DNA from: DAOUJW01 sp034422115 | Lineage (GTDB): Bacteria > Chloroflexota > Dehalococcoidia > Lucifugimonadales > UBA2985 | DNA: 64,000 bases | Assembly (NCBI GenBank): GCA_034422115.1 | Contig: DAOUJW010000005.1 | Coordinates: forward strand, 135,437 to 199,436 | Reading direction: 5' to 3' | Shown: positions 60,433 to 64,000 of the stretch, one piece after another | How the letters are laid out: each line of letters starts with the position of its first letter | Position numbering within the stretch: the stretch's first letter is position 1 | Position numbers and translations under genes: made by a program | Notes under the pieces: model-generated | What the model was told of the DNA's origin: nothing | Database searches by the model: none | What the model saw: only the letters and a program-made list of their open reading frames with translations

Positions 60433-61791
60433 CTAGCCTTCCCTGGCCAGCTCCGCGTCCACCTTGGCGATGATATCCTCAGCGTGGTCGCCGGTGATCC
60501 AGGTGGTCCAGACGTCCCTGTTGTCCTTCAGGTAATAGATGGCAACGTCTACCCACTCGGCGTCGTTCTCAGCCTGCCACGCCTCCAGCTCACCTACCGC
60601 AAGGGCTCCGATGAACAGGTTGCCCAGGAAATCCACCACCTCAGGCGCACGCTCTGCCAAACCGGAGTAGATGGCGGAGTGAACGTCCAGGGCCTCGTAG
60701 GCGCAACCGACCTCAGACTCGTAGGGCTCTTCCTGAATCGCCGCCTGTATCATCTCCTGGCATTCCGCATTGTACTCAGGCTCTTCCAGGAGGGTCAGGT
60801 CGTACTGGTCCACAACGTCCGTGGGTTCCCAGTAGTAGGCCAGGACCGGCTCGCCGGCGTCATAGGCGCTGACAATGCCAGCCTTGAGGGCCGCAGACCC
60901 ACCGGGCTCAATCACATTGTAGGTGTCGTACAGGCCGTAGGCGTGCCACTTGGCCCTGTTGATCTTCTGGCAGGACCAGCCGATGATGCAGTTGAGCACC
61001 GCGCCCTTGCCCGGGTCGCTGGGGTCAGCGAACACGTCCGCGTACTGGGGCAGGTCATCCACCGAACTCAGGTCGGGGGCGCTGGCCTCAATGCCGCGCT
61101 CGGCGTCGCCTTCAATCACGTATGTCGGCACGTAGAAGCCCTGTCGGGAAACCTCCAGAATCTGGCCCTGGGCGCCGTTGTCAACGTTGTCAACGGTGCC
61201 GGCCAGGTCCATGACGGTACCCTTCTCAATCTCTCCTCTGTACCATTCAAGTACGTTGGCCCGCCACAGCTCCATGTTGACGTGGACGTCGCCCTCAGGC
61301 AGGGTTACCTGCATGGTGCCCGTAGTACCCTGGACCTCTTCCACCGGGTACCCGTAGCCAACCTCCACAATGTACATGGCAATGGCGTTATGCGCCCAGA
61401 GGCTTCCCCACTGGCCGTCGTGGAACCTGATGACTTCCTTCTCCTTGTCCATCATCATGGCGTCGGTCGGCTTGGGCATCATGGCCTCGGTGGCCGTCGG
61501 CTCCATCATCATGGCTTCCGTTGCCGTCGGCTCCGGCATCATGGCCTCGGTGGCCGTCGGCGCCATCATGGCTTCAGTAGCCGTGGGGGCCATCATGGCT
61601 TCAGTGGCCGTGGGCTCCATCATGGCCTCGGTCGCTGTTGGATCGGGCATCATGGCTTCGGTTGCCGTTGGCGCCGGGGGACTGGTAGGCGCAACGGTGG
61701 GTTCGTCTTCGCCACAGGCCATCACAACCGCGAGGGCCGCAATCACCACAAACAGCGCAAGGAACTTGGTCTTTGAGACCTTTCCTAACAT
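60433..61791 (-). CDS. Glycine betaine/choline-type ABC substrate-binding lipoprotein
   Basis: A 452-residue lipoprotein. Signal peptide and lipobox VVMAC (Cys26) precede a stalk made of seven near-identical repeats of PTATEAMM plus one or two residues. From about residue 110 the sequence matches OpuAC-type substrate-binding proteins: RFHDGQWGSLWAHNAIAMYI, then NMELWRANVLEWYRGEIEKG and ADVFADPSDPGKGAVLNCII, with AGEPVLAYYWEPTDVV late. Trp-rich pockets in this family bind trimethylammonium compounds. No ABC permease or ATPase for it lies in this window. A terminator follows. Confidence 0.9.
   Translation of the reverse strand: MLGKVSKTKFLALFVVIAALAVVMACGEDEPTVAPTSPPAPTATEAMMPDPTATEAMMEPTATEAMMAPTATEAMMAPTATEAMMPEPTATEAMMMEPTATEAMMPKPTDAMMMDKEKEVIRFHDGQWGSLWAHNAIAMYIVEVGYGYPVEEVQGTTGTMQVTLPEGDVHVNMELWRANVLEWYRGEIEKGTVMDLAGTVDNVDNGAQGQILEVSRQGFYVPTYVIEGDAERGIEASAPDLSSVDDLPQYADVFADPSDPGKGAVLNCIIGWSCQKINRAKWHAYGLYDTYNVIEPGGSAALKAGIVSAYDAGEPVLAYYWEPTDVVDQYDLTLLEEPEYNAECQEMIQAAIQEEPYESEVGCAYEALDVHSAIYSGLAERAPEVVDFLGNLFIGALAVGELEAWQAENDAEWVDVAIYYLKDNRDVWTTWITGDHAEDIIAKVDAELAREG
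61470..61672 (-). repeat. Tandem coding repeat (PTATEAMM units)
   Basis: Within the binding-protein gene, about seven units of 24-30 bases encode PTATEAMM followed by one to three extra residues (M, A, E, P). The units differ at a few bases, and their number could change by slippage without disrupting the frame. Confidence 0.8.
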
Positions 61792-62292
61792 GTGATTCTC
61801 CTCCTAATAGACTTGTTTCCGGTTCCGTTTCTGTACAACCAACGAGTGGATCAGTGGGCCACGTCAGGCTTGAAGCTCATTTAGACCCACGCATATTTCC
61901 GGAGTATCTGCGACCCTTTCACCTCCTCTGTCGTATTTCCCCAGACAAGCGGACTGGGGGTCACGCTGTCCCGCAAGGCGGGCGCATGGCAACTTATCTA
62001 CGAGGGGTCGGCGCATCATGCTTGATGGAAGCGGGCGGTCGAGTTGCTTGGTAATCTACCCTGCGCCTTCATCCTCAACTCGGTCTAGTGATGAATATCC
62101 GAAATACCCTAATGCCTTTTGCGTGTATTGTCAACCCCTGACAACCCTGCGCCCTGCCGATATCCGGGCATCGCGCTACGATATGCGACTGCTTCACCCG
62201 CGCTCCGCGCCAGTTACGTCGTTGATGCGCGGTGCCGAGCGGGTAAGCGCAACAAAGCGAGCCGCCCAATCTGCAAGATTTGCCGCGTCCGA
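61792..62292. other. Long intergenic stretch
   Basis: About 500 bases between the binding-protein gene and queA. No gene with family support is seen on either strand; short frames lack ribosome sites. The left end presumably holds the leader of the binding-protein gene. A regulatory RNA cannot be excluded but none is recognised. Confidence 0.4.
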
Positions 62293-63336
62293 CTAGAGGA
62301 TAGCCATGCAGTCGCCAAAGCTATAGAAGCGGTATTCCTGCTCAATAGCCTCCCGATACGCCCTCAGTATGAGCCATCTGCCCTCGTCCTCCGCGCGGCC
62401 TCGCCCTGCAAACGCCGACACCAGCATGAGCAGCGTTGAGCGCGGCAGGTGGAAGTTGGTTATCAGGCCGTCCACCAGCCGGAAGCGGTGTCCGGGCAGA
62501 ATGAACAGGTCCGCCCATCCTGACGCGGCGGCGACGGTGGCTGAGCCACGCGCCTCTGCGAGCAACGCCGCCTGCTCCAGCAGCCTGACGCTGGTGGTGC
62601 CGACGCAGACCACCCTCCGGCCGTCTTCCTTTGCCCGGCTGATATCTCGCGCGGCCTCTTCATCCAGATGAAAGTACTCCGAATGCAGCTTGTGCCTGCC
62701 CGGGTCCTCCGTGCGGACCGGCCTGAAGGTGTCGATGCCCACGTGAAGGGTGACCTCTGCAAGCCGTATGCCTCTGCGATGCAGGCTGTCCAGGAGCTCA
62801 GGTGTGAAGTGCAGGCCGGCCGTGGGCGCGGCGGCGCTGCCCTCAGCGCTGGCGTAGACGGTCTGATAGCGCTCTCCGTCCGCCAGGGGCGTGTGGATGT
62901 AGGGAGGCAAAGGCACCTCCCCGGAGTTTCGGATGACGCCCTCGTCCGATAGGCGAATGAGCCGCGTGCCGTCGCCCGTATCCTCAACCACCTCGGCAGG
63001 AGCGCCGTCTATGTCGAAGACCGCCCCCGGCCCGAGGCGGCGTCCGGGTCTGACCATGGCTTTCCACAACCCGGCCTCCTGTCGATGCAGCAGCAACACC
63101 TCCACCGCGCCGCCGCCGCTTCTCCGGCCCCTGAGCCGGGCGGGAATCACGCGGCTGTTGTTGACCACAAGAAGGTCGCCGGGCCGCAGGAGGTCGCCGA
63201 CATCGTAAAAACGCCGGTGGGAAAACTCCCCGGTAGTCGCGTCCACAACCAGCAACCGGGAGTGGTCTCGCGGCTCCATTGGAGTCTGGGCAATCAGGCG
63301 CTCCGGCAGATGGTAGTCGTAGTCGCTGGTACGCAT
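62293..63336 (-). CDS. queA: S-adenosylmethionine:tRNA ribosyltransferase-isomerase
   Basis: A 347-residue QueA, which moves the ribosyl part of S-adenosylmethionine to 7-aminomethyl-7-deazaguanine in tRNA to make epoxyqueuosine. Conserved blocks in order: YHLPERLIAQTPMEPRDHSR, VVNNSRVIPARLRG, PTAGLHFTPELLDSLHRRGI, VTLHVGIDTFRPV, HSEYFHLDEEAARDI and TNFHLPRSTLLMLVSAFAG. Length is normal. It is followed at 3 bases by the DUF2905 gene upstream on the same strand. Confidence 0.96.
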   Translation of the reverse strand: MRTSDYDYHLPERLIAQTPMEPRDHSRLLVVDATTGEFSHRRFYDVGDLLRPGDLLVVNNSRVIPARLRGRRSGGGAVEVLLLHRQEAGLWKAMVRPGRRLGPGAVFDIDGAPAEVVEDTGDGTRLIRLSDEGVIRNSGEVPLPPYIHTPLADGERYQTVYASAEGSAAAPTAGLHFTPELLDSLHRRGIRLAEVTLHVGIDTFRPVRTEDPGRHKLHSEYFHLDEEAARDISRAKEDGRRVVCVGTTSVRLLEQAALLAEARGSATVAAASGWADLFILPGHRFRLVDGLITNFHLPRSTLLMLVSAFAGRGRAEDEGRWLILRAYREAIEQEYRFYSFGDCMAIL

Positions 63337-63339
63337 TGG

Positions 63340-63573
63340 CTAACCGCGGAAGATTCTGAGGATAAGGTTCAGCACCAGGGTGAGACCTATGCTGACAAGC
63401 GCCATGGTGAGAAGGGGAATATAGAGCGTGAAGCTGCCCTTTCGCACGAGGATGTCCCCCGGAAGCCGTCCCAGGTAGGGTATCTTGGGGGCCAGAATTA
63501 GCAGCACGCCCAGCAGAAAGGCGAACACCCCCAAAAGAACAAGCGCCCTGCCCAGCGATTCAAGACCGTTCAT
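63340..63573 (-). CDS. DUF2905-family small membrane protein
   Basis: A 77-residue protein with two membrane helices. ALVLLGVFAFLLGVLLILAP, then KIPYLGRLPGDILVRKGSFT and LYIPLLTMALVSIGLTLVLN is the DUF2905 pattern (G-R-L-P-G-D-I). I use ATG 63573 (MNGLES); ATG 63582 three codons earlier is also possible. A TATAAT motif overlaps the start region. Function unknown. Its end is 3 bases from the queA start, suggesting one transcript. Confidence 0.85.
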   Translation of the reverse strand: MNGLESLGRALVLLGVFAFLLGVLLILAPKIPYLGRLPGDILVRKGSFTLYIPLLTMALVSIGLTLVLNLILRIFRG

Positions 63574-63656
63574 CCCTGCCATTATAGACCATCTCCCAGC
63601 CCGCAATGCAGGCGAATACTGGCGAGGGACGTCCGGCGTGACTCCCACGCCCTATT

Positions 63657-63675
63657 GCTGACACCAGGTGTCAGC
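63657..63675. promoter_or_regulatory. Perfect 19-base palindrome
   Basis: GCTGACACC-A-GGTGTCAGC, nine-base arms with a one-base centre, between the DUF2905 gene start and the tRNA genes. The symmetry suits a dimeric transcription factor operator; the protein is unknown. Confidence 0.4.
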
Positions 63676-63722
63676 GAGTAAGATGGTAGAGTGGTGGCGA
63701 TGTGGGCGTGCGGTGGCAAAAC

Positions 63723-63798
63723 GCGCTTGTAGCTCAGTGGATAGAGCGCAGCCCTGCGGAGGCTGAGGCCGTGGGTTCGAGTCCCGCCAAGCGCGCCA
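63723..63798 (+). tRNA. tRNA-Arg(GCG)
   Basis: A full cloverleaf of 76 bases: acceptor GCGCTTG/CAAGCGC, D-stem GCTC/GAGC with A20, anticodon stem CAGCC/GGCTG around loop CTGCGGA (anticodon GCG), T-stem GTGGG/CCCGC with TTCGAGT, discriminator G and encoded CCA. GCG reads Arg codons CGC and CGT; most bacteria use ACG (inosine) instead. Confidence 0.92.
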
Positions 63799-63817
63799 TT
63801 TTACATGTCAATGCCAA

Positions 63818-63894
63818 GGGCGATTAGCTCAGTTGGTTAGAGCGCTTGCTTTACACGCAAGAGGCCAGAGGTTCGAGTCCTCTATCGCCCACCA
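63818..63894 (+). tRNA. tRNA-Val(TAC)
   Basis: A cloverleaf of 77 bases: acceptor GGGCGAT/ATCGCCC, D-stem GCTC/GAGC, anticodon stem CTTGC/GCAAG around loop TTTACAC (anticodon TAC), T-stem AGAGG/CCTCT, encoded CCA. It is 19 bases after the tRNA-Arg gene on the same strand and probably cotranscribed. Confidence 0.95.
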
Positions 63895-64000
63895 CAGTGC
63901 ACTGAAACAAGTACCATCTTCGAGCTTTGGCTGGGAGGCCTTGGACGGCCCGAGTGATGAATTCGAGCCTTCTTGAGCCCACCAGACTTGATGAGATCAA

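Noticed and set aside
61792..62292. Riboswitch upstream of the betaine-type binding protein
   Set aside because: No conserved riboswitch core could be recognised by eye; only unstructured-looking sequence and short frames are present.
63578..63590. Promoter giving a leaderless transcript for the DUF2905 gene (TATAAT at the start)
   Set aside because: The hexamer overlaps the alternative start codon and has no -35; too little evidence to annotate as a promoter.
1..64000. CRISPR array, rRNA operon, integrase or transposase gene
   Set aside because: No regularly spaced direct repeats, no rRNA sequence and no recognisable transposase or integrase were found in the reading of either strand.

Overview
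The window is high-GC bacterial DNA, most consistent with an uncultured Chloroflexota (Dehalococcoidia/SAR202-like) genome. This is an inference from gene content: four separate family III (CaiB/BaiF) CoA-transferase loci, lipoproteins with Pro/Thr/Glu-rich stalks, cyclase-family, MaoC-like and PIG-L genes, and two MFS transporters. TGA is a normal stop in most genes. No rRNA gene or CRISPR array was seen; two tRNA genes lie at the right end.

Layout. 1-3.7 kb: the end of a CBS-containing cation antiporter, nhaA and small enzymes. 3.8-9.1 kb: a leftward run of yraN, rnhB and a lower-GC type III restriction-modification pair whose methyltransferase is frameshifted at an A7 tract. 9.2-11.8 kb: two adjacent separate CoA-transferase genes. 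12.2-16.3 kb: PaREP1-like, MoxR ATPase, DUF58 and DUF4129. 16.3-23.6 kb: M20 peptidase, alpha/beta hydrolase, cyclase, a fused double CoA-transferase and a crotonase. 23.7-26.9 kb: an AT-richer accessory block with a ParB-like/NucS-like fusion, a 35-residue membrane microprotein, a membrane protein, an orphan Phd antitoxin, HicAB and a decayed hicB copy. 27.0-29.6 kb: a second fused CoA-transferase. 29.6-33.8 kb: a HEPN-motif protein, a sulfite-oxidase-like protein between direct repeats, and a toxin-antitoxin-like pair. 33.9-39.3 kb: DinB, two MaoC-like pairs, PHP, membrane protein, MFS. 39.4-46.3 kb: PIG-L, cupin, hydrolase, a third fused CoA-transferase, SelW-like, PIN and acyl-CoA dehydrogenase. 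46.5-47.8 kb: an apparent lipoprotein selenoprotein with two in-frame TGA codons. 47.9-63.9 kb: DUF402, MFS, alcohol dehydrogenase, a two-gene ABC exporter, HAD, a toxin-antitoxin-like pair, OsmC, RmuC, a repeat-bearing metalloprotease lipoprotein, a glycine-betaine-type binding lipoprotein, queA, DUF2905, tRNA-Arg(GCG) and tRNA-Val(TAC).

How the genes may work together. The CoA-transferase clusters, with hydrolases, cyclase, crotonase, MaoC-like proteins, acyl-CoA dehydrogenase and transporters, suggest breakdown of diverse organic acids through CoA thioesters; no substrate can be read from sequence. The strongest unusual signal is the 46530-47843 gene: two homologous peroxiredoxin-like domains in one continuous frame, each with TGA in a UxxC redox motif and each followed at the same distance by a similar hairpin. 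Other points of interest are the fused versus split CoA-transferase pairs, mostly with Glu where the family nucleophile is Asp, and the ParB/NucS-like accessory cassette.
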